Source: Mesotaenium endlicherianum (taxonomy: Eukaryota > Streptophyta > Zygnematophyceae > Zygnematales > Mesotaeniaceae). Taken from it: a stretch of 20,338 bases of DNA. Positions within the stretch are counted from its first letter, which is position 1; each line of letters opens with the position of its first letter. Location of the stretch: positions 731,724 to 752,061 of the forward strand of contig WELA01002258.1 in the NCBI GenBank assembly GCA_009602735.1, written 5' to 3'. Positions 9,961 to 18,272 of this stretch are shown one piece after another. Both the position numbers and the translations under genes were made by a program. The notes beneath the pieces were generated by a model. The model was not told the origin of the DNA, made no database searches, and worked only from the letters and a program-made list of their open reading frames with translations.

Positions 9961-11368
9961 TGGCAACCCAACCTCAGTGCATGGGGCTCCCACAGTAGTA
10001 GTCGCTAAAAAGGACGAGGCCGGCAATTACTCTGCCACTCGTATGTGTGGAGATTACAGGCGACTGAATCTCTACACGGAGCCAGATAGCTATGTGATGC
10101 CTACACCGGAAAGGATCTTTGCAATTGCCACCACCGGAAAGGTGTTTAGCATTATCGATATGCGCCAAGGCTTCAACCAGATCCCTGTGAAAACAGAAGG
10201 TCGAGGTAAGACAGCTTTCTGGGCTCAAAGGGAACTTTGGCAATGGACAGTAATGCCATTTGGACTGAAAAATGCCCCAGCCATATTTCAGAGGACTATG
10301 GATAAAGTGCTGGAGGGGCTGGATTTTGCTAAGCCATACATTGACGATGTGGTAGTATTCAGCAAGTCCATAGAGGAGCACCTCGAGCACTTGGAACAAG
10401 TGTTCCAGCGCTTGGAGAAATTCCAGATGAAGCTGCATCCCGGGAAGTGCAGATTCTTTGAGGCACACGTGCCTTACCTAGGACATGAGATTGGGAACAA
10501 TGCTTTGTCCCCTCATGCTGTGAAGACTGAGGCTATTTAAAAGATACCTGCACCTGCGAATGTGTCGAAGCTAAAAGCTCTGTTAGGGCTAAGCGGATAC
10601 TATCGTAGGTTTGTGAAGGATTATAGCAGAATTGCTAAACCCGTGACGAAACTCCTGAAAAAGGATGTACCTTTTGTGAGGACAGAAGCTCAGGAGAAAG
10701 CCATGAACGAGCTTAAGGAGCGGCTGGTAACAGCCCTAGTCTTGCGAACGCCTGACTACTCCAAGCCGTTCAATCTGCACACTGACTGGAGTCGTGTGGG
10801 AATTGGCGCAGTACTCACTCAGGCCACAAGCCCTACAGAGGAGTATGTCATTGCCTATGCCTCACGCTCTAACAATCGAGCGGAGAGCAACTACTCGTCC
10901 TATGAAGGAGAGCTGCTGGCAGTGGTTTGGACGGTCACACACTTCAGAGAGTATCTGTGGGGAAGACCCTTCACACTGATCACGGATCACTCACCATTAC
11001 TATGGCTGATGAAGAATGGAGACCTCACTAGTAAGTTGGCTCGCTGGGCTCTTAAGCTGCAAGAGTACCAAATGACGGTGGTGCACAGAGCAGGAGTGCT
11101 CAACAACGAAGCCGATGGACCCAGCAGGAACCCAGATCCATCTTCAGACAACAGAACAGGAGCTCAAGAGGATGAAGACCCGAGCAGCCCAGCAGAGTTG
11201 GTGGCTTGCCTAGCCAAAATGGCTGGAATAGTAGCATCAGGTGAAGTTGAGCCTCTACCCCTATTAAGTCCAGAGATCTGGAAAGATCAAGCTACTATGC
11301 ACTGGCTGAAGACGGGAACTCACTTGGAAGGACTATCAGTGAAGGAGAAGGACCAGGTAAACCATTGA
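9961..11368 (+). pseudogene. Reverse transcriptase and RNase H domains of Pol, two stops
   Basis: RT starts near GAPTVVVAKKDE (about 9983) and shows each gypsy RT block: MCGDYRRLN, FSIIDMRQGFNQI with the first catalytic Asp at 10157-10159, MPFGLKNAPAIFQ, and YIDD at 10337-10348 with the catalytic Asp pair. The C-terminal part (LHPGKCRFF, YLGHEI) follows. A TAA at 10538 interrupts the connection, and the same frame then continues with LLGLSGYYRRFVKDY. RNase H has its Asp in HTDWSRVGIG (10784), its Glu in YEGELLAVVW and its Asp in ITDHSPLLWL (near 10985). A Ser/Asp/Glu-rich tail runs to a TGA at 11366. RT copies the RNA into DNA from a tRNA primer and RNase H removes the RNA. Catalytic residues are intact; only the stops and the frameshift at its start disable it. 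Confidence 0.9.
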
Positions 11369-12552
11369 GCTAAAAGGTTTTGCTCAAAATGCAACAACCT
11401 CTTCAAAATTGAAGAAACTGGTCAGGAGAAGTTAGTGCCAGAACCCATCAAGAGACGAGCCCTTGTGCAGGAAATGCACGAGAACACTGGACACTATGGT
11501 GTCAAGAAGACATATAGTCTTTTGGAGCTGTCTTACTGGTGGAGGGGCATGAAGCAGCAGTATGAAGATGTGATCAAGGCCTGCCAAAGCTGTGATCGCG
11601 TCAAGGGTGGTTTTACACAGCAACATCCACACTTGCAACCTTTGCCAATCATGGGCCTAGGCTACCGTTGGAGCTGCGATCTCGCAGGTGAGCTACCGCT
11701 GTCTAAGCGAGGTAACAAGTATATCATGGTCATGATTGAGCATTTCTCTAAGTGGATAGAGGTTGTCCCTCTGACTGCTAAGGAGAGTCTAGGGACCGCG
11801 GAAACGTTCCTCAATGGTGTGATTGTGCGTCATTATGCTCCAGCAGAAGTGCTGACAGACCAAGGGTCTGAGTTCCAAGGGTCTTTTCAGAAACTCTTGG
11901 ATAGATGCTTCATCGATCATCGCACTACGTCTAGAGATCATCCACAAGCAGATGGTCTAGCAGAAAGGATGGTGCAAACCATTAAGTCTGCTTTGTGCAT
12001 GTTTTGCCTTGAGCATGACAAGCGTGACTGGGATCTAGCCCTGCCATGGCTGGTTATGGGTTACAGATTAGCAAGCAGGCTGCCTTGGCAAATTACTCAC
12101 CATATCAGATACTGTTTGGCAGAAGTCCAGTAGTGCCCAGCAGCATCAAGCAGGAGATTGAACAGGTGAAAGACCTGGACAGCCTTGATGAACTGTTAAA
12201 AGTGATGGTGCGCCGTAAGGCGTTATTTGAGCGCATGATACCGGCTGCACTAGACAATCTGAAAATTGCACAGAAAAGAGATATGCAACATTACGCCAGG
12301 ACGCGAGACGGGAGCTACCGCCTGCAGATGACGCGGATTCAAGAAGGAGACTTTGTCTACCGCAAGCGCTAGACCAAGACCACCATCGACACCAGTTCAG
12401 GTGCAGTGATCTTGCGCGTGAAACATGCGTTTGACAATGGTGTGTTAAAACTGGAAGGTTCTGATGGTAAAACCATGAGAGACCACGTGCAGAATTGCTC
12501 GCTATGCCATTTGCCGAATATTGATCCCACAGTTAGGGTTGTGCCCGAGGAA
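11369..12552 (+). pseudogene. Integrase with zinc-binding, DDE core and GPY/F-like C-terminal domain
   Basis: The frame continues directly from RNase H past the TGA. The H-H-C-C zinc module uses His codons at 11477 and 11492 (HENTGH) and Cys codons at 11582 and 11591 (CQSC). The catalytic core has Asp at 11678 (SCDLAGELP), Asp at 11858 (LTDQGSEF) and Glu at 11963 (ADGLAERMV), with 34 residues between the last two, close to the D-D-35-E standard. A frameshift near 12075 precedes ANYSPYQILFGRSP, and a TAG lies at 12370. The part after it (LKLEGSDGKTMRDHV, CSLCHLPNIDP) resembles the GPY/F module that ends many gypsy integrases. The enzyme inserts the DNA copy into the genome. Confidence 0.88.
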
Positions 12553-12735
12553 TTGGTGCCGGCCACGCCTTGTGCCAGCTGCAAAGTGCTGGACGATCAG
12601 GAAGCAATGGTAACTTGCGATAAGTGTGGTGCCTGTTGGCACACTTTCTGCATTGGCGAGGAAGAAATTATGGCAGGACGATGGGAATGTCCTGATTGCC
12701 ATCCTAAAACCCCTAGCCGCAGGGCTGGAAAATAA
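12553..12735 (+). CDS. PHD finger at the integrase C-terminus
   Basis: The last 60 residues of Pol contain a full Cys4-His-Cys3 pattern. The ligands are encoded at 12571 (C), 12580 (C), 12616 (C), 12625 (C), 12640 (H), 12649 (C), 12688 (C) and 12697 (C). The spacing is C-x2-C-x11-C-x2-C-x4-H-x2-C-x12-C-x2-C, with the typical Trp two residues before the seventh ligand (RWECPDC). This matches a PHD finger and not a RING finger, since the His is ligand 5. PHD fingers usually read the N-terminal tail of histone H3. In gypsy elements a chromodomain often occupies this position to direct integration, so a targeting role is a reasonable inference. The frame is the one that follows the integrase frameshift, and it ends in TAA TAG. 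Confidence 0.82.
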   Translation: MVPATPCASCKVLDDQEAMVTCDKCGACWHTFCIGEEEIMAGRWECPDCHPKTPSRRAGK

Positions 12736-12770
12736 TAGCTTTCAGCAGGAAAGGCAGGGACGCCTCAGCT
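12736..12770 (+). other. Short 3' non-coding gap before the polypurine tract
   Basis: About 35 bases between the end of Pol and the polypurine tract. No feature is seen in it. Confidence 0.5.
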
Positions 12771-12782
12771 GAAAGGGAGGGG
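12771..12782 (+). promoter_or_regulatory. Polypurine tract (plus-strand primer)
   Basis: GAAAGGGAGGGG immediately precedes the LTR start TGTTAG. An uninterrupted purine run directly 5' of the 3' LTR is the standard plus-strand primer that survives RNase H. It fixes the LTR start at 12783 and the element's orientation. Confidence 0.85.
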
Positions 12783-13086
12783 TGTTAGAGGAATTAAGGC
12801 AAGGCAAGTATTTTTAAATTTTCTGCTGAAAGTCTTAGGATAAGCAGATGGTGAGAGCCGGGTGATAGAGAACGTCACCTTGAGTGTTGGTCAAGGCTAT
12901 ATGGTGCAAGTTCAGGAACCCAGGGATAGGTTAACCCTGGTAAGGCTTGTCACCGACACACGTGCAAAGGTCGATCGACCATGTCTGCCACACGTGAGGA
13001 GGGCCACCAACACATCAACCAGGCCGAAGGCACACGTGCTGGAAGGCTACGCACGTGCCGAGAAACCGACACTGTTAGGCACAACA
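12783..13086 (+). repeat. LTR, copy 1 (304 bp)
   Basis: The start is set by the polypurine tract and the end by the point where similarity with the copy at 14315-14618 stops. It begins TGTTAG and ends CACAACA, so it has the TG...CA ends of LTRs. It differs from copy 2 at about 10 positions, with T or A here opposite C or G in copy 2 at most of them. An AT-rich stretch (12808-12825) could serve as a core promoter, but I cannot fix the transcription start. Several CACGTG-like E-box or G-box cores occur in the right half. Confidence 0.85.
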
Positions 13087-14314
13087 GCTGTCGCGACTAT
13101 TATCCGTTTGACGGTGTTGCACGCGCAGCGCAAGCTACGGCCACCTAGTGCTGAAAGTCAACGTTGACTCACCGACCACTTGACTGATTACATCGCAGTT
13201 AGCGGTTATGGCGGCGTCAAGACCACTGGCAAGGGGTCAATGTCAGTGTGCCCCACACCCAGGGATGGGGGAGATTTTGACAAGACAACCGCGAGGCTAG
13301 GAGCTGGGGATCAGCAATGAGCCGCCCAGCAAGTACCAGGTCAGGTACTGTGTGACTGGCAGATTAAGCCAGGTCATGGCTGCAATGCCAAGATAGGTTA
13401 CGGCCGCCCGGTTGGGAAAACTTGAGCAAGTGGCATTTGCTTGCACGCCGCTCAGGAATTCTTAGCCATGAGCCAATTAGGCGTGACTGCCAGCTGAGAA
13501 GCTAAGCAGCCACGCGCGACAGTCACAAGGTGTGCATGCATGCTGAGTGACTACGAGTTTGAGTTGAGCATGGCTAGGCAGAGGCGACATGCAGCTAAGT
13601 TGTGTGACTAAGCACGGCATTCTCGAAAGATGACGCTGTGTGGTGCCTGCGAAAGGCACGAATCTTGCCTGAGACATGTCATTCACTCTCACGCACCTTT
13701 GCCAAGAAGCAGAAGGAAAGAGAAGAAGGGCGCGAAAAAGAAGAAGGAGTTCCCAAGGCCATTGGAGGGCCAAAGCCCCACGCTTCTGACGACGCCGAAG
13801 ATTCTTCTGTGTATCATAGATAAGTTAGGATTGTAGGAGTTCCCAAGAGGGAATCTCACGGTTGAAGAAGGAGAACTGCAGAATAGAATTTGCTAGGAGA
13901 TTAGCACAGAGTCAGCCGAACGCCACAAGTGTGTGTGTGAAGCAGCCTTAAAATGGTGAGTTGAGTGTTGATTTCCAAGTTCTCAGAAGTCGCATTCGCA
14001 TCTCGAAGAGAGAGAGTAGTATTGACAGATAAAGCTCTCAGTGAAGAACTGAGTGAGCCCAGCCTGGCAGTGAAGAGCTGTTAAGGCGCGGTGTTATGTG
14101 AAGAGCTTGATTCAGGCCAGCATAGACGTGGTTTCAGAGTTTTGTAAGCTGACTTGTGGAAGTTAAGCGAAAGCCCGAAGGGCAATTTTCTCTGAATCTG
14201 ACGTTGCATGTCAAGCTGTTTAGAGTGTGATTTCTGCTAACTACGATTTGCTCACCTGTGAATCCAAGAACCTTAAGGCATAAAGCCTATGTGGAAGTAA
14301 GAGACTTCCATCCT
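13087..14314 (+). other. Second copy of the leader plus the first codons of gag
   Basis: The sequence from 13088 to about 14314 repeats 3092-4333, including the start of the gag reading frame, where GTG replaces the ATG. It then stops and the next base begins an LTR. So this is LTR, leader, stub of gag, LTR, with everything from gag codon 17 or so to the polypurine tract missing. With its LTRs (12783-14618) it resembles a short non-autonomous derivative (LARD/TRIM type), but it shares its left LTR with the full element. The 68-codon leader frame is present again at 13630-13836, unchanged. Confidence 0.75.
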
Positions 14315-14618
14315 TGTAAGAGGAATCAAGGCAAGGCAAGTATTTTCAAATTTTCTGCTAAAAGTCTTAGGATAAGCAGATGGTGAGAGCCGGGTGATAG
14401 AGAACGTCACCCTGAGTGTTGGTCAAGGCTGTATGGTGCAAGTTCAGGAACCCAGGGATGGGTTAACCCTGGTAAGGCTTGTCACCGACACACGTGCAAA
14501 GGTCGATCGACCATGTCTGCCACACGTGAGGAGGGCCACCGACACATCAACCAGGCCGAAGGCACACGTGCTGGAAGGCTACGCACGTGCCGAGGGACCG
14601 ACACTGTTAGGCACAACA
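14315..14618 (+). repeat. LTR, copy 2 (304 bp)
   Basis: It begins TGTAAG and ends CACAACA, is the same length as copy 1 and about 97% identical to it. It is followed by CTCAT (14619-14623), matching the left flank of the element. No polypurine tract precedes it; it is joined directly to gag sequence. Confidence 0.85.
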
Positions 14619-14623
14619 CTCAT
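14619..14623. repeat. Right copy of putative target-site duplication (CTCAT)
   Basis: CTCAT directly follows the last LTR and matches 3088-3092. It is also the first half of a 9-bp inverted repeat (14619-14627 with 14644-14652), which is a property of the flanking target DNA. Confidence 0.5.
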
Positions 14624-14825
14624 TGTTGCACGTTTAACAATTGAACAATGAGAGAGTTGTTAGCGTGCTTTTCAAATAGCCATGATGAATTTCTTGCATG
14701 TAACCCTGAAAATGTGCATTTCACGAAACAGTGTGCTTCAGTCCCCCAGCATAGTTCTTTGTGGTGGCGTGCGTCAAATCCCCGCCCCCGTTGTCCACGT
14801 GAGTTCGACCCCACATTCTCTGCAG

Positions 14826-15047
14826 GCAGCAGGCCTTTATTGAGGTGTGGGTGGAGGACGCTGCCACCTGTCCCATTGAGGAGGTCTCTGTGGCGCTCTT
14901 CTAGGGAGGGGCACCTGTCGCAGTGGAGAAGAAGGAGGCTGACGCATTGTATGACCTAAAGAAGTTGGAGAGGGAGCTGGCGGGCGTGGAGCATTGCCAA
15001 CCTGGCGGGGCTGCAGGAGCGCCTCTCGGTCGTCAACCCGTTCAACC
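14826..15047 (+). pseudogene. Possible host exon fragment, unidentified
   Basis: A good splice acceptor (ttctctgcag) ends at 14825. The following frame reads FIEVWVEDAATCPIEEV, a TAG at 14902, then GGAPVAVEKKEADALYDLKKLERELAGVEH. After a +1 shift near 14992 it reads IANLAGLQERLSVVNPFNLL. The leucine spacing suggests a helix or coiled coil. The composition (GC-rich, strong third-position G/C) differs from the AT-richer retroelements on either side, which is why I think of a captured or interrupted host exon. It stops where similarity to the LTR at 18726 begins. I do not recognise the protein, and the stop and shift make a working gene unlikely. Confidence 0.3.
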
Positions 15048-15236
15048 TCCTTATACATGAGTTAACTGATTGCATGACTGATGCACGTTCACTCGCATTT
15101 GACTTATGAGTATTGGAACGCTAGTTGTGAAGTCTTTTGCTGATTATTAGGTAATCAAAAAACCCCATAAGATTACTTGATGACGTAAAATCTTTTAACA
15201 ATTGTTAATCGTCTATCGATAAGTCAATTCATTTCA
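15048..15236 (+). repeat. LTR 3' part of second element, left copy
   Basis: It is similar to 18726-18916 along its length, with small indels. Both end in ATTTCA, one base before a primer-binding site. The 5' part of the LTR is absent here. Confidence 0.65.
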
Positions 15237-15237
15237 G

Positions 15238-15256
15238 TGGTATTGGAGTTGGTGTC
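15238..15256 (+). other. Degenerate primer-binding site (initiator tRNA-Met type)
   Basis: TGGTATTGGAG stands where the related copy at 18918 has TGGTATCAGAGCA, the usual plant-type initiator tRNA-Met complement. This copy has mutated. Confidence 0.5.
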
Positions 15257-15309
15257 TTAGATTCCTTTGTATGGTAAGGACGCGGTCTCAAAATAGCAAC
15301 TCTTGAGAT

Positions 15310-16557
15310 ATGGAGGGTCAAGATAACGAGAAGAGGGAAATTCTAGGTGAAAATGAAGATGATAAATGTTGTACTTATGCTGAAGTTCTTGCGCCTAAAG
15401 AGGCTAGAGAAGCCGAGGAAACGGCGACGGCCTTTGTTGTAGTAGCAGCTTAGCAAGTTGAAAAATATCTCATTAGAACAGAGGCCGAATGTTTGGCTAA
15501 AGCAGAGGACGAGGCAGCTGCTGAAAAGCGGCGTCTGGGTGACAACAGCACGGTTGAAGAGATGATGGCAGAAAGGGCCACTCTCCAAAACGAGCTTCCT
15601 GATGGAGCTACTACTGTACCTTTCACCCTGGAGCTACTACTGTACCTTTCACCCAGATAAATAGACAGTTAAGCGAGACAGGACTTGCTAATGCAGCAGC
15701 AAGAGGAAATGCCAAATCTGTTGCTAAGCAATTGAATGCTGCTGCTGCTGCTATTGGTGGATTGCAACCTCAGAATGTTGATTTGGGTGCATTGTTCGTT
15801 CAAATGCAGTCTCAGATGACAATGATGTATCAATCCCAACTGGAGGATTAGAGGATTATGATAGCATTGTTGCGTAAGACAGACCAACCGGGGTCTCACA
15901 CTACTGGTGGTGGCAGGGGGCCTAGCAAGCTCAAGCCAAAGTCACCTCAAGACTATGACCCCGAGGGAAACAAAAAGTATTCCTTGACAAAGTTTCTCGG
16001 TGATGTTGAGCAGTGGCTGGAGAATTATCCAAACATGCAAGATTTTGGAATATTTAGACACACCGGTGCTCTACTGAAAGACAGCACAGCAGACTGGTGG
16101 CTACTCTACAAAGGAGAACGGAAGGCTAAACAACTCGATGACCCTACATGGGAAGAGTTCCGTTGAGCAATTGCACAAGAAATTTGATGTCATCAATCAG
16201 ATGGAAAAAGCTATCTCTGCAATGATCTCCTTGTCACTGGAGCAAATTACTTCAGTTGGTGAGTATGCACAGAAGTTCCAAGAAAATATGATGAAGAAAC
16301 CTGCATTGTCACAGCTATCTAGAATTGCATACTTCCAGTTTGGCTTGAAGTCTGAGATCTCGAGTCATTTTGCTAAGAAGAAGTATGATAAGCTGGCTCA
16401 CTTGATCCAAAATATTGATGCTTGGGATCAACGGGGATTCAACTATAACTTGGCACCCACCAGTGTCGCTCCTTGTGTCCTGTATGGATGGCAAATGAAG
16501 GAAAAAGAAAGGCTTCGAGGAAGATGCAAGTTGCTGAATACAATGGAGTTCGTCTAA
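15310..16557 (+). pseudogene. gag: Gag of second element, interrupted
   Basis: The ATG at 15310 (MEGQDNEKRE) matches the gag start at 18991 (MENQDNENVK). The N-terminal part is Ala/Glu-rich. It is broken by a TAG at 15451, a 26-bp tandem duplication at 15604-15655 that shifts the frame, a TAG at 15849 and a frameshift near 16165. The capsid-like part includes YSLTKFLGDVEQWLENYP (about 15979), DSTADWWLLYKGER (about 16081), and VGEYAQKFQENMM with FQFGLKSEI (about 16258-16360). That is the layout of the plant retrotransposon gag family, where an aromatic W-rich stretch is followed by a helix and GL. No zinc knuckle is seen after it. Confidence 0.7.
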
Positions 16558-16660
16558 AGCTGGAACCTCAAGGAAGATATAATGTTCTGTTTGTTGCTCA
16601 AAGAGTTCCCTCCTCAACCTGAGGAAAGAGTAAGCGCTCCGGAGCACCCCACCGCCGCGA
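16558..16660 (+). other. Unassigned part of second element
   Basis: Degenerate sequence between gag and the RT entry. The protease and nucleocapsid expected here are not visible, so a deletion is likely. Confidence 0.4.
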
Positions 16661-17045
16661 TAATTGTTGCTCAGTATGATGGTGTTTTTAACATGCCCCC
16701 AAGACTGCCCCCTAAGAGGGAGGTAGATCATAAGATTGATCTGGTACCCGGAGGCAGCCTCCTTGGCAGCGTACGCATGGCTTGTTCTATGTGGAGATTG
16801 AGGAGTCAAAAACACGAATTCTAAAAGTTCAGGAGAAGAGTCACATATCTCCTAGTATGTCCCCTTATGGCGCACCCATTCTACTTGTTCAGAAAAAGGA
16901 TGGCAGTATGCGTATGTGTATGGACTACAAACCTAAAATTAGAATCACGTTAAAAAAATTGATGTGCTTTACCTAGGATTGAGGATCTGCTTGATACAGT
17001 GTCTAGAGCTAAAGTGTTAAATAAAATTGACCTTGATACTAGATA
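16661..17045 (+). pseudogene. N-terminal fragment of gypsy reverse transcriptase
   Basis: PPRLPPKREVDHKIDLVPG (about 16696-16755) is the entry block of gypsy Pol. After a frameshift it reads SPSMSPYGAPILLVQKKDGS and MRMCMDYK (about 16849-16929). A further shift gives RIEDLLDTVSRAKVLNKIDLD, which ends in TAG. These are the first RT blocks up to the first catalytic Asp; the YxDD block and everything after it are missing. The frame changes at least twice within 390 bases. Confidence 0.75.
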
Positions 17046-17451
17046 GCTCGAAGGTCCCTATATGGACCAACTGTCACTTTCTGGACCAACTACTTGGCCC
17101 TCTAGTATGTGCTCGGAATTTCTTACTACTTATTTGTTTTTTGTGAAATTATTCTCAAACGATAGCTTATGTCGCAAGGATCTGGCATTAAATCAAGAGG
17201 TCAAAACAACCAAGTATGGGGCCGGGGAGGTGAAACGGGCCAATTCGAAATTTTAGTTTCTTCGAACAGAAGGTCCTCTTTCGCGATTGAAACTGATGTC
17301 TTTTTCTTGCAGTTCTTTGCTAACTTCCGCCATGGCCGATGTAGAAAGCTCGCGCGACTCTCTTTTAGGGGCTAGGATACTAGTTTTGACTGTAACCTTT
17401 GGCCATACGTAAGCGTAAGATAAATTTGGAGATAATTGTGAGGAGTTTTAC
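17046..17451 (+). other. No gene recognised
   Basis: About 400 bases of AT-rich sequence with short open frames only. The junction with the RT fragment is abrupt at 17045, so it may be flank, intron-like sequence, or part of the next broken element. Confidence 0.4.
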
Positions 17452-18254
17452 TTGTCGAGAGATGTGATAAAGACAGGTGAGGGTAAAAGAGGGCAAGAGC
17501 ACCATTATGTTGTCTTCTTTGCTTTTGACAAGACTAAACCAAAGTACACTCAAGCGTTGGCTGAATCAAACCTTAGAGATGATGAAGATGAATTTGAAGA
17601 GGTTAATTTGGGCATTTACAAGAGGAAAACAGTAGCTTCTTAACCAAATTCACAACCGGATTTTTTGGAGTTGTTCAGAGAGTCACAAAGAGCTATTCTC
17701 GACACACAATTAGTGATGAACAGCAGGTTACACCTTCTAGCATGCTAGAGAGTCAAACCGGGTCTGAGAGAGAGACCTTCAAGAAAAACAATATTGTAGC
17801 TCTTGTACAGAGGAATAAGTTCATGTCTGATGCTTTTAGAGCTAGCAGGAAAGAGAAGGGCAAGCAGGTACAGTTAGACTCTGATGATGAAGAAGTTGGT
17901 GGTTGAAGCTCTAATGGAGAGAGCTCGGAGGAGGAGGATCTGCCAATAGCTGCAAGCTTGGAGGAGGTGGAGGAGGAGGAGCAAGAAGATTCCGAAGATG
18001 AAGATGTGCCACCTGTCTAGGACTGGCAACCTGCTGCTCCTAAAGAGACCTATAACGAGGTCCTACTAAAGACAAGTAAGAAACAACACCACGAATTGCA
18101 GAGAATCTCTGACAGGAGATTCAAGGCCTTGTCTCCCCTTGGAGTCTTTTGCCTGCTCATGCCAATCTGGTTCTTTGAGCAGCTTGTAGTAGAGACTGTA
18201 ATGAATCAGTATATTAGTAGATATAATGTTCATTTAAATATAATAGTTAATTGA
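17452..18254 (+). pseudogene. Broken protein with acidic region, possibly PiggyBac-like transposase N-terminus
   Basis: An open frame at 17452-17643 (VIKTGEGKRGQEHHYVVFF and then an acidic DDEDEFEE) continues after a frameshift near 17635 in another frame to 18254. That frame has stops at 17904 (TGA) and 18018 (TAG). The second half has a strongly acidic stretch (about 17880-18015), a Trp, and then LSPLGVFCLLMPIWFFEQLVVETV and NQYI (about 18135-18215). An acidic N-terminus followed by a Pro-x-x-x-F ... P-x-x-F/L-x-x-x-V-x-x-T-N-x-Y type helix pair is how PiggyBac-like transposases start. The catalytic core is not present, so this is only a resemblance. It could equally be the C-terminal part of an unrelated element protein. 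Confidence 0.3.
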
Positions 18255-18272
18255 GTTCAGCCTGCTGAACTC
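18253..18272. repeat. Palindrome GAGTTCAGC-CT-GCTGAACTC and related inverted repeats
   Basis: There are perfect 9-bp arms around a 2-bp centre. A 12-bp inverted repeat links 18256-18267 with 18334-18345, and further CTGCTGAA or CTTGCTGA variants lie at about 18287-18366. The cluster sits between the broken transposase-like frame and the next LTR. It could be a DNA-transposon end or a U3 regulatory cluster. Confidence 0.45.

Larger units (their letters stand above)
3092..14618 (+). mobile_element. Ty3/gypsy LTR retrotransposon carrying a DNA methyltransferase and a PHD finger
   Basis: The domain order is leader, Gag, protease, cytosine-5 methyltransferase, linker, RT-RNase H, integrase, PHD, polypurine tract, LTR. 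RT before integrase places it in Ty3/gypsy (Metaviridae-type). The array then repeats the leader plus the first codons of gag and ends in a second LTR. The left LTR is absent: leader homology starts right beside the CTCAT flank. The two LTRs (12783-13086 and 14315-14618) are both 304 bp, begin TGT and end ACA, and differ at about 10 positions (about 3%), nearly all transitions. Coding is interrupted by in-frame stops at 4563, 5364, 6278, 6575, 10538, 11366 and 12370. Frameshifts lie near 5785, 6785, 8015, 9960 and 12075, so this copy is not autonomous as written. A further frame change near 6145 may be a normal gag-pol junction. Confidence 0.9.
15048..17045 (+). mobile_element. Decayed gypsy-type LTR element, 5' part
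   Basis: The order is the 3' part of an LTR (15048-15236), a primer-binding site, gag, and the opening of RT. The LTR part, the primer site, the leader and the gag start are all repeated in diverged form from 18726. The beginning of the left LTR is missing, and Pol is lost after the first RT block. The element is rich in stops and frameshifts and is clearly dead. Confidence 0.7.

Noticed and set aside
4563..12372. Frequent in-frame TAG codons as a sign of a changed genetic code with TAG read as Gln
   Set aside because: TGA and TAA also interrupt the same elements (11366, 17904, 10538), several frameshifts are present, and the malectin exon gives no support. Decay explains it more simply.
12553..12735. 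RING finger or chromodomain at the integrase C-terminus
   Set aside because: The His is the fifth ligand and a Trp precedes the seventh, as in PHD fingers. No chromodomain aromatic cage is visible.
12783..14314. A single long LTR of about 1.5 kb
   Set aside because: Similarity between 12783 and 14315 stops after exactly 304 bp at a CA end with CTCAT next to it, and the longer repeat runs into the gag reading frame.
14650..14825. tRNA-like gene (GCGTCAAATCC resembles a T arm)
   Set aside because: No acceptor, D or anticodon stem could be paired around it.
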